Shown here: positions 1 through 12,087 of the stretch, one piece after another
How positions within the stretch are numbered: position 1 is the stretch's first letter
Layout: each line of letters opens with the position of its first letter
Assembly: GCF_028689295.1 (NCBI RefSeq)
Contig: NZ_JAQTWL010000007.1
Location: forward strand, 99,280-163,279
DNA length: 64,000 nt
Reading direction: 5' to 3'
Source of the DNA: Rhodoferax sp.
GTDB lineage: Bacteria; Pseudomonadota; Gammaproteobacteria; Burkholderiales; Burkholderiaceae_C
The notes under the pieces: model-generated
Database searches by the model: none
What the model saw: only the letters and a program-made list of their open reading frames with translations
What the model was told of the DNA's origin: nothing
Translations under genes and position numbers: made by a program

Positions 1-1
1 G

Positions 2-484
2 TTGAAAAAGACCCTGGCGAAGAGCGAGGACAGTCTGACTGATTTGGAAGCGGAACGCTTGATGGGGCGCATCACACCAGCTCAATATCCAAAAATCAAG
101 GAAACCATCACCAAAGAAACACTCCAAATCAAAGCGGAAATTGAGCGTCTTGAGGCATTTGTCGCCGGCGTTCAGCAACAGAAAAGTTGGATTGATTGGG
201 TTGGTAAATTCCGGAAAAAAATCGACGCTTACAAAAGTTTTACCCCAGAGCAGAAAAAAGAACTGCTACAGGGACTGGTGACCGTGATCGATGTTCACCT
301 GATAGACAACCAGACACATTGGTTAGAGGTGCAGTTTCAGTTGCCGTTGGTTGATGACAATATTGAGCACTTGGATGTCACCAAGAAATCGGGATACGCT
401 GTAAAGGACGGCACAAACGCACTCATGATTGAAATGAACTCACGCCCCTATGCCAAAAAAAAGTCGTTGCAATCAATGGGTTAG
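2..484 (+). CDS. Large serine recombinase, C-terminal part (truncated by window start)
   Basis: The reading frame is open at the window edge, so only about the last 160 residues are present and the apparent TTG start is an artefact. The visible part is a charged helical, coiled-coil-like stretch (about residues 1-60), then a segment with FTPEQKKELLQGLV and a beta-rich tail. This arrangement is typical of the C-terminal region of large serine recombinases of phages and integrative elements. The catalytic N-terminal domain lies outside the window, so activity cannot be judged. Base composition is visibly more AT-rich than the following katG. Such recombinases often sit at the edge of their element, so an attachment site may lie in the following 157 bases. 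Family assignment is by general sequence character, hence moderate confidence. Confidence 0.6.
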   Translation: MKKTLAKSEDSLTDLEAERLMGRITPAQYPKIKETITKETLQIKAEIERLEAFVAGVQQQKSWIDWVGKFRKKIDAYKSFTPEQKKELLQGLVTVIDVHLIDNQTHWLEVQFQLPLVDDNIEHLDVTKKSGYAVKDGTNALMIEMNSRPYAKKKSLQSMG

Positions 485-2825
<2,341 letters not shown>

Positions 2826-2836
2826 GTTGAACCACC

Positions 2837-3247
2837 TTGACGGTGACCGAACCCATGAACATGCCAGCGACACCGGCAAAGCCGTGGGCGCCGATGAGCA
2901 TCGCCCGCTTCGCTGTGAATGTCTTCCAACACTTTCCCGACACTTTTTTTGCCAAGCGATACGGACCTCTTGCGGTGGTGCTGGAAACAGTGGTCGCAGT
3001 AGCGGGCAGGGTGAGCGTTGCTGCGCACCGCATGGAAAGCGACTATGGCTGGATCCGTGTGCTGATCTTGCTGGTGCAGGGCGCGTTTTTCAATTTATCT
3101 GGCCGCGTGGACGACGGCACCTGCGCCAATGTGCCAGCGCCTCAGATCGCCATCGATTACTGGCAACTCGCGCCCGATGCACGTTTGCCAGCGAACTGGC
3201 CAGCAACCAGACCTGAAGACAATATGAACATCGCAAAACATGACTAA
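2837..3247 (+). CDS. Hypothetical protein, doubtful ORF
   Basis: A 136-residue open frame fills the gap between katG and the antiporter gene, starting at a TTG 12 bases after the katG stop and overlapping the antiporter start by 8 bases. I do not recognise the protein. There is one hydrophobic stretch (VLILLVQGAFFNL, about residues 75-87) and no catalytic motif. No convincing ribosome-binding site precedes the start, and minus-strand frames are also open over part of the interval. It may be a decayed gene or chance coding. Its position and overlap are the only arguments for it. Confidence 0.3.
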   Translation: MTVTEPMNMPATPAKPWAPMSIARFAVNVFQHFPDTFFAKRYGPLAVVLETVVAVAGRVSVAAHRMESDYGWIRVLILLVQGAFFNLSGRVDDGTCANVPAPQIAIDYWQLAPDARLPANWPATRPEDNMNIAKHD

Positions 3248-4574
3248 TGCGCTATGGTTTTTGCTGGTTGGCGGGCTGCTGCTGACGCGCGGCCTGACGG
3301 CGTCTTTGTTGAAAAATCTGCCCGTCACGCCGGCCATTGTCTATCTGGCGGTGGGCATGCTGGTGGGGCCGACCGTGTTCAATTTCTTCCACTTCAATCC
3401 GCTCAAGGAATCGGCGCTGCTGGAAGTGCTGACCGAAGTGGTGGTGCTGATCTCGCTGTTTTCAGCCGGTGTCAAGATGCCGGTACCGGTGAGCCTGGCG
3501 CGCTGGCGGGCGCCGATGATGCTCGCCTCGGTGTCGATGGTAGCCAGCGTCGGGCTGATCGCTGCCTTTGCCTGCTACGCCTTGGGTCTGCCGCTAGGTG
3601 CGGGCATTTTGCTGGGGGCCATTTTGTCGCCTACCGACCCGGTGCTGGCGACCGACGTGCAGACCCGCCATCCGGGCGACCGCGACCAGTTGCGCTTTAC
3701 CCTGACCTGTGAAGCCGGCATGAACGACGGCAGCGCATTTCCGTTTGTGATGCTGGGCATGGGCCTGCTCGGGCTGCACGATCTGGGCGACTCCGGCCTG
3801 CGCTGGGTGCTGGTCGATGTGCTGTGGGCCACCTCAGCGGGTATTGCCATCGGCGTCGCAGCCGGTGTGGCGCTGGCCCATTGGGGACGCACATTGCGCC
3901 GCCTCGCGCCAACCCAACCCCTTATGAACGACTTTCTCGGCCTGGGTTTGATCGGCGTGGTCTATGGCCTGAGCGTGATGGTGGATGCCTGGGGTTTTCT
4001 GGCGGTGTTTTTTGCCGCTGTGGCGCTGCGCCAGACCGAAGTCAGGCACCTCGACGCCGAACGACAAGACCCCGCACCAGCACCGGGCGACACCAGCACA
4101 TCCGTCACCGGGCAAACTCCAGCCACGGCAACCATCAGTGCGCAATCCCTGATCTTCAAGGAACATCTGGAACGGCTCTCGGAGTTGATGCTGGTGCTGC
4201 TGATCGGCGGCTCGCTGTTTCTTGATTCCTGGAGCTGGCGCGCTGTGGCGCTGGCGCTCTTTGTCTTCGCCGTGGTGCGTCCGGTGAGTGTCCTGACCGG
4301 CTTGCTGGGCACCCGCACCAGCTGGACCATCCGCAGCCTGATCGGCTGGTTTGGCGTGCGGGGTATTGGCTCTCTGTACTACCTGATGTTTGCCATCCAG
4401 CATGGCCTGCCCGAAGCGCTGGCGCTGGAATTGATGCAATTGACACTGATCGTGGTCACACTGTCCATTTTTGTGCACGGCACCAGCGTCAAACCGCTGC
4501 TGGGCCGCTTCTGGCGCTTTCGTCAGTATCTGCCGGAATGGCGCCAAGGCGGGGACGATCCGCCACCACACTAA
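3240..4574 (+). CDS. Cation:proton antiporter, CPA1/NhaP type
   Basis: A 444-residue integral membrane protein with about 12 hydrophobic segments, fitting the Na+(K+)/H+ exchanger (CPA1) family of the inner membrane. Family motifs are clear: SPTDPVLATDV near residue 125 and EAGMNDGSAFPF near residue 160, which supplies the conserved Asn-Asp pair of the ion-binding site; a later WFGVRGIGSLYY segment is also typical. A hydrophilic loop at about 275-300 breaks the helices. There is no long C-terminal cytoplasmic regulatory domain. The 3' end overlaps the convergent spoT gene by four bases. Ion preference cannot be read from sequence. Confidence 0.88.
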   Translation: MTNALWFLLVGGLLLTRGLTASLLKNLPVTPAIVYLAVGMLVGPTVFNFFHFNPLKESALLEVLTEVVVLISLFSAGVKMPVPVSLARWRAPMMLASVSMVASVGLIAAFACYALGLPLGAGILLGAILSPTDPVLATDVQTRHPGDRDQLRFTLTCEAGMNDGSAFPFVMLGMGLLGLHDLGDSGLRWVLVDVLWATSAGIAIGVAAGVALAHWGRTLRRLAPTQPLMNDFLGLGLIGVVYGLSVMVDAWGFLAVFFAAVALRQTEVRHLDAERQDPAPAPGDTSTSVTGQTPATATISAQSLIFKEHLERLSELMLVLLIGGSLFLDSWSWRAVALALFVFAVVRPVSVLTGLLGTRTSWTIRSLIGWFGVRGIGSLYYLMFAIQHGLPEALALELMQLTLIVVTLSIFVHGTSVKPLLGRFWRFRQYLPEWRQGGDDPPPH

Positions 4575-6841
4575 TTGCTATTGGTGATTCTTTGCGCCTT
4601 GAGCACGACATGCGTGTGGCGCAAATTGCGCAGCGCGCTTTCCAGTTGCTGCGCATCGCGCACGGCAATGATGAATTTCAGATCGACTGCGCCTTGCGGC
4701 GACTCGTCGGCCATGTTGATCTGGATGATGTCCACCTCTGCAGCGGCCAGGGCAGACGCCACCTTGGCCAGCACCCCTTTGCCGTTGTTCACTGTCACCA
4801 CGATGCCGGTTTCGAAAGTGCGCACCGGCTCATCGGCCCACTCCACCACGATGAAGCGCTCGCTGTCCTTGTTTTTGAGCTTGACGGCCACCTGGCAGTC
4901 CCGGTGGTGAACCGTCAGGCCCTCACCACGACCCAGGTAACCCAAGATGGGATCGCCCGGAACAGGTCGGCAGCAAGTGGCAAAACGCACCGAGGTGTTC
5001 TCGCTGCCATCGATGGCGACACCGCCCTGGGCCACAGCCTCTCCGGCCATGAAACGCTCGCGCGTGAGCAGCAAGGCATTTGGCTTTTCGCCCGCGTCGG
5101 ACAGCAGCTTGGCAAGCCGCTTGGCCACGATGCTGGCGATGCGCCGACCCAGGCCGATTTCCACCAGCAAGTCGGAACGGGTGCGGTTGCCGCTGAAACG
5201 CAGCAACTTGTCCCAGACACCGGCCATCGCACCCTGCTCGTCGGGCAGGTGCTCGATGCCCTCGGCGCGCAACGCTTGCGCCAGCATTTTTTCGCCCAGG
5301 TTTTGCGAGTCGTCCTGTGCCAGCGAGCGCAAATGCTGGCGAATTTTGGAGCGCGCCCGCGCCGTGCGGACAAATCCCATCCAGGCCGGGTTGGGGTAGG
5401 ACTCTTTGGCCGTGATGATCTCGATCACATCGCCGTTTTGCACTTCAGTGCGCAGCGGCACCTGCTCGTTGTTGACCCTGGCTGCCACCGCGTGGTCGCC
5501 CACGTTGCTGTGGATGGCATAGGCAAAATCGACCACGGTGGCGCCGCGCGGCATGGCCATGATCCGGCTTTTCGGGGTAAAAACATACACGGCATCGGGA
5601 AACAGATCAACCTTGACATGCTCCCAAAACTCATTGGCATCGTGGGTTTCATTGCCGATGTCGAGCAGGGACTGCAGCCACTTCGACCCCAGGCGGTCCG
5701 GGTTGGCCTTGGACTCGTCGGGGCTTTCCTTGTACAACCAATGTGCGGCAATGCCGGTTTCCGCCACCAGGTGCATGGCTTCAGTGCGCACCTGAAATTC
5801 CACATTGATGCTTGAGGGCCCCACCAGGGTGGTGTGCAAGGACTGGTAGCCGTTGATTTTGCTGATGGCAATGTGGTCCTTGAACTTGCCGGGCACCGGT
5901 TTGTAGAGCTGGTGCAGCAGCCCGAGCGCGGTGTAGCAGTCGATCAGACCCGGCACGATCACGCGAAAACCATAGATGTCGGTGACCTGGGCAAAGCTCA
6001 GGTTTTTTTCGTCCATCTTGTGGTAGATCGAATAAAGGGATTTCTCCCGACCGTAGATTCTGACGGTCATGCCATGGCGCTCAAAGGTGGCCTCCAGGTC
6101 GGCTTGCACTTTTTGGATCAGGTCGCGGCGGCGCCCGCGGGCCTTGGCCACCGCTTTGCTCACAATGGCGTAGCGCCAGGGTCGCAGGTATCTGAATGAC
6201 AGGTCTTGCAACTCCCGATAGGTTTGATTGAGCCCCAGCCGGTGGGCAATCGGGGCATAGATTTCCAGCGTTTCAGAGGCAATGCGCGCCCACTTGGTGC
6301 GTGGCGCATCGGACAGGGTGCGCATGTTGTGGGTGCGATCGGCCAGTTTGATCAGGATCACACGCACATCGCGCGCCATGGCCAGCAGCATTTTGCGGAA
6401 CGACTCGGCCTGGTTTTCCTCGCGCGTGTTGAATTGCAGTTTTTCGAGCTTGGTCAGGCCGTCCACCAGTTCAGCCACCGGCGAACCAAAGCGCTCGATC
6501 AGGTCCGTTTTTGTGACCGCGCAATCTTCCATGGCATCGTGCAACAGGGCGGCCATGAGCGCCTGGGCGTCGAGTTTCCATTCGGCGCATTGGGCCGCCA
6601 CCGCAATCGGGTGGGTGATGTAGGGCTCGCCGCTGTTGCGCAGTTGCCCCAAATGCGCTTCGTCTGAATAACGGTAGGCCGATTTGACACTGGCCAGGTC
6701 GGCGGCACTGAGGTAGTCGAGCCGGCTGGTCAGGCGCGCGAAACTGGCCGCTGCGGCATTCGATTCAGCCGCACTCATCACCTTGGGCAGGGGCGGGCCT
6801 TGGCTTGCTTTTGGCGGGTTCGGGTTGGTTGCGGCGCACAT
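4571..6841 (-). CDS. spoT: Bifunctional (p)ppGpp synthetase/hydrolase, SpoT/Rel
   Basis: Makes and degrades the stringent-response alarmone (p)ppGpp. With the start at 6841 the protein has 756 residues in the order HD hydrolase, synthetase, TGS, ACT. The hydrolase signature HDAMEDC is at about 101-107, so the hydrolase domain looks active. The synthetase region carries YSIYHKM and TDIYGFRV. The TGS domain begins at VFTPKSRIMAMPRG and the ACT domain lies in the last 80 residues. An upstream TTG at 6895 would extend the frame across the rpoZ terminator hairpin and is rejected; an internal ATG at 6778 is possible. The gene lies downstream of rpoZ, the usual arrangement, but a terminator separates them. 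Confidence 0.93.
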   Translation of the reverse strand: MCAATNPNPPKASQGPPLPKVMSAAESNAAAASFARLTSRLDYLSAADLASVKSAYRYSDEAHLGQLRNSGEPYITHPIAVAAQCAEWKLDAQALMAALLHDAMEDCAVTKTDLIERFGSPVAELVDGLTKLEKLQFNTREENQAESFRKMLLAMARDVRVILIKLADRTHNMRTLSDAPRTKWARIASETLEIYAPIAHRLGLNQTYRELQDLSFRYLRPWRYAIVSKAVAKARGRRRDLIQKVQADLEATFERHGMTVRIYGREKSLYSIYHKMDEKNLSFAQVTDIYGFRVIVPGLIDCYTALGLLHQLYKPVPGKFKDHIAISKINGYQSLHTTLVGPSSINVEFQVRTEAMHLVAETGIAAHWLYKESPDESKANPDRLGSKWLQSLLDIGNETHDANEFWEHVKVDLFPDAVYVFTPKSRIMAMPRGATVVDFAYAIHSNVGDHAVAARVNNEQVPLRTEVQNGDVIEIITAKESYPNPAWMGFVRTARARSKIRQHLRSLAQDDSQNLGEKMLAQALRAEGIEHLPDEQGAMAGVWDKLLRFSGNRTRSDLLVEIGLGRRIASIVAKRLAKLLSDAGEKPNALLLTRERFMAGEAVAQGGVAIDGSENTSVRFATCCRPVPGDPILGYLGRGEGLTVHHRDCQVAVKLKNKDSERFIVVEWADEPVRTFETGIVVTVNNGKGVLAKVASALAAAEVDIIQINMADESPQGAVDLKFIIAVRDAQQLESALRNLRHTHVVLKAQRITNSN

Positions 6842-6882
6842 GCCATGAATATAGCGCGCCGAATGCGAATTTGTGAATGAAA

Positions 6883-6912
6883 AACAAAAAAGCACCGCAA
6901 GCGGTGCTTTTC
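6883..6912 (-). terminator. Intrinsic terminator after rpoZ
   Basis: Eight-base-pair perfect stem AGCACCGC / GCGGTGCT (6891-6898 with 6901-6908). A run of A on the plus strand becomes a T tract on the minus strand directly after the stem. It lies between the rpoZ stop (6933) and the spoT start (6841), so it should end or attenuate transcripts from gmk-rpoZ before spoT. Confidence 0.75.
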
Positions 6913-6932
6913 ACAGGCTGCCGATGGCGTGC

Positions 6933-7136
6933 TTACAGAGGCACTTTTTTCAGCATCTCGATGCCCACCTTGCCAGCTGCAATTTCACGCAGGGCGGTCA
7001 CGCCCGGCTTGTTCTTGCTCTCGACTTTGGCCGCGTGGCCATGGCTGAGCATGCGTGCACGGTAGGATGCCGCCAACACCAATTGGAAGCGGTTAGGAAT
7101 CTGCAACAGGCAGTCTTCAACAGTGATACGGGCCAT
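6933..7136 (-). CDS. rpoZ: DNA-directed RNA polymerase omega subunit
   Basis: Small RNA polymerase subunit that helps assemble beta'. The protein has 67 residues, the normal betaproteobacterial length, and begins MARITVEDC, followed by the conserved [14 protein letters not shown] segment. It lies 27 bases downstream of gmk on the same strand and upstream of spoT, the gmk-rpoZ-spoT order common in proteobacteria. A terminator hairpin follows. Confidence 0.95.
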   Translation of the reverse strand: MARITVEDCLLQIPNRFQLVLAASYRARMLSHGHAAKVESKNKPGVTALREIAAGKVGIEMLKKVPL

Positions 7137-7163
7137 GAATTCTCCAAAACCAGGTGGGGCGCA

Positions 7164-7784
7164 CTAGGCAATATGCAGTGCTTGAAAGGTGTCTGCCCTG
7201 GCGCGGCGCTGCGCCAGATACTTGAGCCGCTGTGAATGCACGATGGTTTTCAGGTCAAACACGGCGCGGTCAAACGACTCGTTGATTATAACGAAGTCGA
7301 ACTGCGACACCTGCGCCATCTCGGCGGCGGCATTCACGAGCCGGGCGTCAATGACCTCGGGGGTATCTTCGCCGCGGCGCTCCAGACGCGAGCGCAACTC
7401 TTCCCAGCTGGGTGGCAAAATGAAGATGGTGACGGCATTGGCAAATAGGCTCCTGATTTGCAGCGCACCCTGGTAGTCAATTTCAAGAATGACGTCCGAG
7501 CCCTGCGCCATGCGCTCTTCGATGGCTTTTTTCGACGTGCCGTAGCGGTGGTTGTGGACCTTCGCCCACTCGACAAACGCGTTGGCCTGCACCATGGCAT
7601 CGAACTCTGGCTCGGAAACAAAAAAGTATTCGCGGCCGTGCTTTTCCTGGCCGCGCGGCGCGCGCGTGGTGTGCGACACCGACGGCCGCACCTGGGCGTC
7701 GAGCTCCAGCAGCGCTCTGACCAAGCTGGACTTGCCAGCGCCGCTTGGGGCGGCCACAACAAACAAATTTCCGGGGTAGTCCAT
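7164..7784 (-). CDS. gmk: Guanylate kinase
   Basis: Phosphorylates GMP to GDP with ATP in the cytoplasm. The 206-residue protein carries the P-loop APSGAGKSS at about 12-20, the GMP-binding segment with [11 protein letters not shown] and GREYFFV, and the lid segment RLERRGEDT. Length and motif order are normal. It is encoded between yicC and rpoZ on the same strand and probably cotranscribed with rpoZ (27-base gap). Confidence 0.96.
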   Translation of the reverse strand: MDYPGNLFVVAAPSGAGKSSLVRALLELDAQVRPSVSHTTRAPRGQEKHGREYFFVSEPEFDAMVQANAFVEWAKVHNHRYGTSKKAIEERMAQGSDVILEIDYQGALQIRSLFANAVTIFILPPSWEELRSRLERRGEDTPEVIDARLVNAAAEMAQVSQFDFVIINESFDRAVFDLKTIVHSQRLKYLAQRRARADTFQALHIA

Positions 7785-7819
7785 CAGAAGGGGCTTTGTG
7801 AAAAAGTAACCGAGGGGAT

Positions 7820-8737
7820 TTATTCTATGTTTTGCACCTGTTCGCGCATCTGCTCGATCAGCACCTTCATGTCCACCGAGATGTGCGTGAGTTCCAGTGC
7901 CGCCGATTTGGAACCCAGCGTGTTGGCCTCGCGGTGCAGTTCCTGAATCAGAAAGTCGAGCCGCTTGCCAATTTCGCCCCCCTTGGCGATCAGCCGCTCC
8001 AGTTCATCCAGATGCGAGCTCAAGCGAGTCAGTTCCTCGGCCACATCAATGCGAATGGCAAACGCGGTGGCCTCGGCCAGCGCCCGGTCTTGCGCGGCTT
8101 CGGGCAACGAACCGCCTTCGACCAGTCCCATGGCATCGCGCCAGCGGTCCAGGAAACGCTGGCGCTGCTGCGCCACCAATTGCGGCACCAGCGGCTCGGC
8201 TTGCGCCGCCAGGCTGCGCAATTGCACCATGCGGTCCTGCAGCATCAGGGCAAGCCGGGCGCCCTCGCGTTCACGCGCCGCCAGCAGCGCCGCCAGCACC
8301 TGCTCGGCCAGCGCCATCAACTCAGCCTGCCAATCCTGCTCGGTCACCGCGCCACCCGCCGTCAGGCGAATCACATCGGCCACGCTCAAGGGCGTGGCCA
8401 GCGGCAACCAGGCCTTGACGCTGTCCTGGATCGTGTTGAGGCGTTGCAGCAACCGCGCGGAAGGCTCGGTCACCAAGCTGGCCGCATGGCTTTCGAGGAC
8501 GGCGCGCACTTCGACCTTGCCGCGCTTGAGGCGGTGCACGAGCAACTCGCGCAAGGCCGGCTCGAAGCCGCGCAATTCATCGCTCAGCTTGAAGGTCAAA
8601 TCGAGATAACGACTGTTCACCGAGCGGATTTCAAGACCCAGCCGCGCGGCTGACGCTGCCGGGACGTCGGCCGCTGGGGAAGCCGCGGCGGGGTTGTGCT
8701 GGGCGCTGGCGTAACCCGTCATGCTGTAAACTGACAT
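7820..8737 (-). CDS. yicC: YicC-family endoribonuclease
   Basis: 305 residues; begins [10 protein letters not shown], the typical start of YicC proteins, followed after an Ala-rich insert by [13 protein letters not shown]. The C-terminal DUF1732 part with [21 protein letters not shown] is conserved. Members of the family act as endoribonucleases involved in RNA turnover. Located directly upstream of gmk, the usual neighbourhood, with a 35-base gap. It is transcribed divergently from the kinase gene at 8815. Confidence 0.92.
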   Translation of the reverse strand: MSVYSMTGYASAQHNPAAASPAADVPAASAARLGLEIRSVNSRYLDLTFKLSDELRGFEPALRELLVHRLKRGKVEVRAVLESHAASLVTEPSARLLQRLNTIQDSVKAWLPLATPLSVADVIRLTAGGAVTEQDWQAELMALAEQVLAALLAAREREGARLALMLQDRMVQLRSLAAQAEPLVPQLVAQQRQRFLDRWRDAMGLVEGGSLPEAAQDRALAEATAFAIRIDVAEELTRLSSHLDELERLIAKGGEIGKRLDFLIQELHREANTLGSKSAALELTHISVDMKVLIEQMREQVQNIE

Positions 8738-8814
8738 ATCAATAATCTGTTGTGTTGAATGGTGTCAAGAATAACCCGGTTCCAGCGACAACCGATGTCC
8801 GTTCATTCGAAAAT

Positions 8815-9819
8815 ATGGCCAACCCCAAACCCTCCTCGTTAATGCCAGGTACCCCGATCGGCGGTTACCGGGTGATCCGACGGGTCGCCGCTGGAGGTTT
8901 TGGCGTGGTCTATCTGGCTGCGGGGGACGATGGCCAGCAGGTCGCCATCAAGGAATATCTGCCGGCCTCGCTGGTCAGTCGCGCGCCGGGCCAGCTGCAG
9001 CCCCAGATATCACCTGAAAAGCTGTCGCTGTACCGGCTGGGTCTGAAAAGTTTTTTTGAAGAAGGGCGCTCGCTGGCGCAAATCTCCCATCCTTCGGTGG
9101 TCAGCGTGCTGAATTTTTTCCGGGAAAACGAAACCGTTTACATGGTGACCAACTTTCTGGAAGGCGCCAGTCTGCAAGATTTCATTGTGACTGCGCGCAA
9201 TCTCAGACAAGCCAAGGTCTTTCGCGAATCCACCATCCGCTCGCTGTTCGATGAAGTTCTGCGCGGCTTGCGCATCGTCCACCAGCACAAAATGCTGCAT
9301 CTCGACATCAAGCCTGCCAATGTTTTCATCACCGACGACAACAAGGCCGTGCTGATCGACTTTGGCGCTGCGCGCGAAGTGCTGAGCAAAGAAGGCAACT
9401 TCATCCGCCCCATGTACACCCCCGGCTTTGCCGCGCCGGAGATGTACCGGCGCGACACCACCATGGGTCCCTGGACCGATATTTACGCGATCGGTGCGTG
9501 CATGTTTGCCTGTATGCACGGCTTCCCACCCAGCGATGCGCCGCAACGCGCGCCCGAAGACAAAACCCTCAACACCTTGAAGCGTTTGCAAGGTGTTTAC
9601 TCGGACGACCTGCTTGAGATTGTGCATTGGTGCATGGAGCTGGATCCACAAAAGCGGCCGCAGACCGTCTTTGCCCTGCAAAAGGAATTGAACCGCACCG
9701 GGGCACGGCGTTACACCCAACTGACGGTGGGCGACAAGGTCAAGCTTCAGTTTGACAGCGTCATGACCAGCACCAAAAAAACGGTCCTCATGGTCACGCA
9801 AATAGGCAAGAACTTCTGA
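8815..9819 (+). CDS. Serine/threonine protein kinase (Hanks type)
   Basis: A 334-residue soluble kinase with no membrane segment. The Gly-rich loop is AAGGFGVVYLA (about 25-35), the ATP-anchoring Lys is K46 in VAIKEYLP, the catalytic loop is HLDIKPANV with D164, and the metal-binding DFG Asp is D182. The Arg of the canonical HRD motif is replaced by Leu (HLD), making it a non-RD kinase that may not need activation-loop phosphorylation. The start at 8815 is preferred over 8752 because MANPKPSS leads directly into the domain. The stop overlaps the start of the adjacent phosphatase gene by one base, so the pair is very likely translationally coupled. Substrates are unknown. Confidence 0.88.
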   Translation: MANPKPSSLMPGTPIGGYRVIRRVAAGGFGVVYLAAGDDGQQVAIKEYLPASLVSRAPGQLQPQISPEKLSLYRLGLKSFFEEGRSLAQISHPSVVSVLNFFRENETVYMVTNFLEGASLQDFIVTARNLRQAKVFRESTIRSLFDEVLRGLRIVHQHKMLHLDIKPANVFITDDNKAVLIDFGAAREVLSKEGNFIRPMYTPGFAAPEMYRRDTTMGPWTDIYAIGACMFACMHGFPPSDAPQRAPEDKTLNTLKRLQGVYSDDLLEIVHWCMELDPQKRPQTVFALQKELNRTGARRYTQLTVGDKVKLQFDSVMTSTKKTVLMVTQIGKNF

Positions 9820-10637
9820 TGAGGTTTTCTGTCTTCCAGACGAGTCGCCAAGGGGGCCGCAAGGCCAACGAAGACCGCATGGGTTATTGCTACACCCGTG
9901 ACAGCGCCGTGCTGATGCTGGCCGATGGTCTGGGCGGACACCCCGAGGGCGAAGTGGCTGCTTTTTTGGCGATTGAAACCGTGGCCGCCATGTTTCAAAA
10001 AATGGCCCAACCCGAACTGGATGATGTGGCCGAGTTTCTGGGCGACGCCGTGATGGCGGCGCATTTGCGGATTCTCAACTACGCGACGGACAAACGCATG
10101 AGTGATTCACCGCGTACCACCCTTGTGGTGGCGGTCATCCAGTCCGGCCGGGTCAGTTGGGTCCATTGTGGCGACTCCCGGCTTTATATGGTGCGCCAAC
10201 AGCAACTGCTGGCCCGCACCCAGGATCATTCTTTTGTTGAACGCAGTCGCGGCCTTCCGGACACTGCCCACGCCGAGCACAACCGCAATGTTCTGTTCAC
10301 CTGCCTGGGCTCGCCCGTCAAGCCCATCTACAGCCTGGCCATGCCCGTGGCTTTGCAGCCAGGCGACAAACTCATGCTCTGCTCTGATGGCTTGTGGTCC
10401 AGCCTGCCCGAACAGGACATCGTCAGCGAGCTGAGTCAAAAAACGGTGGAACACGCGGTGCCCGACCTGGTTGATCAGGCGCTTCTCAAGGCTGGACCGC
10501 ACAGCGACAACGTCACCTGTCTGGCACTCGCCTGGCAAACGCCGAATTATGCGGAACCCGGGCAGGGTGACATCGCCAACGTATCGATCCAGGAGGTCGA
10601 TTTACTTCTAGCCGACGACAACGATCGAAGTAACTGA
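9819..10637 (+). CDS. PP2C-family serine/threonine phosphatase
   Basis: 272 residues with the PPM metal-binding motifs in order: ADGLGGHPEGEVAA near residue 33, HCGDSRLY near 115, CSDGLW near 190, and SDNVTCLAL near 230. Expected to be a Mn/Mg-dependent protein phosphatase that reverses the adjacent kinase. It begins at the A of the kinase stop codon (TGATG), a strong sign of coupling. No membrane segment or extra sensor domain is seen. Confidence 0.9.
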   Translation: MRFSVFQTSRQGGRKANEDRMGYCYTRDSAVLMLADGLGGHPEGEVAAFLAIETVAAMFQKMAQPELDDVAEFLGDAVMAAHLRILNYATDKRMSDSPRTTLVVAVIQSGRVSWVHCGDSRLYMVRQQQLLARTQDHSFVERSRGLPDTAHAEHNRNVLFTCLGSPVKPIYSLAMPVALQPGDKLMLCSDGLWSSLPEQDIVSELSQKTVEHAVPDLVDQALLKAGPHSDNVTCLALAWQTPNYAEPGQGDIANVSIQEVDLLLADDNDRSN

Positions 10638-10676
10638 AGCACAGGTCCCGACGACCGAACAATTTGAGCCCCTGAC

Positions 10677-11417
10677 ATGACCGCTTATGCAAGAACAGGC
10701 GCACGCGCCGCCAACGCCCTGCGCCCGGTGACCCTCACCCGCAACTACACCCGCCACGCCGAAGGTTCGGTGCTGATCGAGTTTGGCCACACCAAAGTGC
10801 TGTGCAACGCCTCGGTGCTCGACAAGGTGCCGCCACATCAAAAGGGCAGCGGCCAGGGCTGGGTCACCGCCGAATACGGCATGCTGCCGCGCGCCACCCA
10901 CAGCCGAAGCGACCGCGAAGCCGCGCGCGGCAAGCAGACCGGCCGCACCCAGGAAATCCAGCGCCTGATCGGCCGCGCCCTGCGCTCGGTGTTCGACCTG
11001 ACTGTGCTGGGCGAGCGCACGCTGCACCTCGATTGCGACGTGATCCAGGCCGATGGCGGCACTCGCACGGCCGCCATCACCGGCGCTTTTGTGGCGGCGC
11101 AAGACGCGGTCAACGGCTTGCTGGCGCAAGGCAAACTGAGCCAGTCGCCAATCCGTGAAGCGGTGGCAGCCATCTCGGTCGGCATTGTGCAGGGCACGCC
11201 GCTGCTCGACCTGGAATACACCGAAGACGCGGCCTGCGACACCGACATGAACGTGGTCATGACGGCCAGCGGCCATTACGTGGAAGTGCAGGGCACTGCC
11301 GAAGGCGCCGCCTTCAGCCGCGTCGAGATGGATGCGTTGTTGGCGCTGGCCGACCAGGGCATTCGTGAGCTGATCCAAATGCAACAGGCGGCGCTCGCCC
11401 GGCCGTCGCGGTCATGA
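10677..11417 (+). CDS. rph: Ribonuclease PH
   Basis: Phosphorolytic 3'-5' exonuclease that trims the 3' ends of tRNA precursors. 246 residues with the conserved segments [16 protein letters not shown] near residue 28, [13 protein letters not shown] near 62 and [19 protein letters not shown] near 118. Full length, start ATG at 10677. Overlaps rdgB by four bases (ATGA), forming an rph-rdgB-hemW operon. Confidence 0.96.
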   Translation: MTAYARTGARAANALRPVTLTRNYTRHAEGSVLIEFGHTKVLCNASVLDKVPPHQKGSGQGWVTAEYGMLPRATHSRSDREAARGKQTGRTQEIQRLIGRALRSVFDLTVLGERTLHLDCDVIQADGGTRTAAITGAFVAAQDAVNGLLAQGKLSQSPIREAVAAISVGIVQGTPLLDLEYTEDAACDTDMNVVMTASGHYVEVQGTAEGAAFSRVEMDALLALADQGIRELIQMQQAALARPSRS

Positions 11418-12013
11418 AACTGGTCTTGGCCTCCAACAACTCCGGCAAGCTGGCCGAACTGCAGGCCATGTTTGCGCCCTTGGGTTTTGAACTGGTGCCT
11501 CAAGGCCAGCTTGGCATTGCCGAGGCAGAAGAGCCGTTTCACACCTTCATCGAGAATGCGCTCGCCAAGGCGCGGCACGCCGCCCGGCTCAGCGGCCTGC
11601 CCGCCATGGCCGACGACGCCGGCCTGTGCGTCGATGCCTTTGGCGGCTTGCCGGGTGTGCAAACCGCTTTTTATGCCACCCAATTCGGCTACCCCAAGGG
11701 CGACGACAACAACGTGCGCGCCCTGCTGGAGCAGATGCAAGATATCGACAACCGGCGCGCAGCGCTGGTCAGCACGCTGGTGGCGCTACGCTCGCCCGAT
11801 GACCCCGAGCCGCTGGTGGCGGTGGGAAGGGTGGTCGGCGAAATTGCCCGCGAACCGGTGGGTTCCAATGGTTTTGGTTTCGACCCGGTGATGTTCATCC
11901 CGGAGTTTGGTTTGACTTTTGCCCAGCTGCCGGTTGAAATCAAAAACGCGAACAGTCACCGGGGGCGGGCCGCGTCTGCCATGGTGGCGTTGATGCGTGA
12001 GCGCTGGCTGTGA
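11414..12013 (+). CDS. rdgB: XTP/dITP diphosphatase, RdgB/HAM1 family
   Basis: Hydrolyses non-canonical purine nucleotides (ITP, dITP, XTP) to monophosphates, keeping them out of nucleic acids. 199 residues with [12 protein letters not shown] at the N-terminus, [10 protein letters not shown] near residue 70, and GFGFDPVM near 155 (phosphate/base binding), plus SHRGRA at the end. Overlaps rph by four bases; its stop lies within the region where a hemW GTG start is possible. Confidence 0.95.
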   Translation: MKLVLASNNSGKLAELQAMFAPLGFELVPQGQLGIAEAEEPFHTFIENALAKARHAARLSGLPAMADDAGLCVDAFGGLPGVQTAFYATQFGYPKGDDNNVRALLEQMQDIDNRRAALVSTLVALRSPDDPEPLVAVGRVVGEIAREPVGSNGFGFDPVMFIPEFGLTFAQLPVEIKNANSHRGRAASAMVALMRERWL

Positions 12014-12087
12014 AGGGTCAAAAACCTGAGCCATTGGTAGCTGAACCCGCGAGGCAGGCCCTTTGGGCGGCTTCCTCAAGCTCCACC

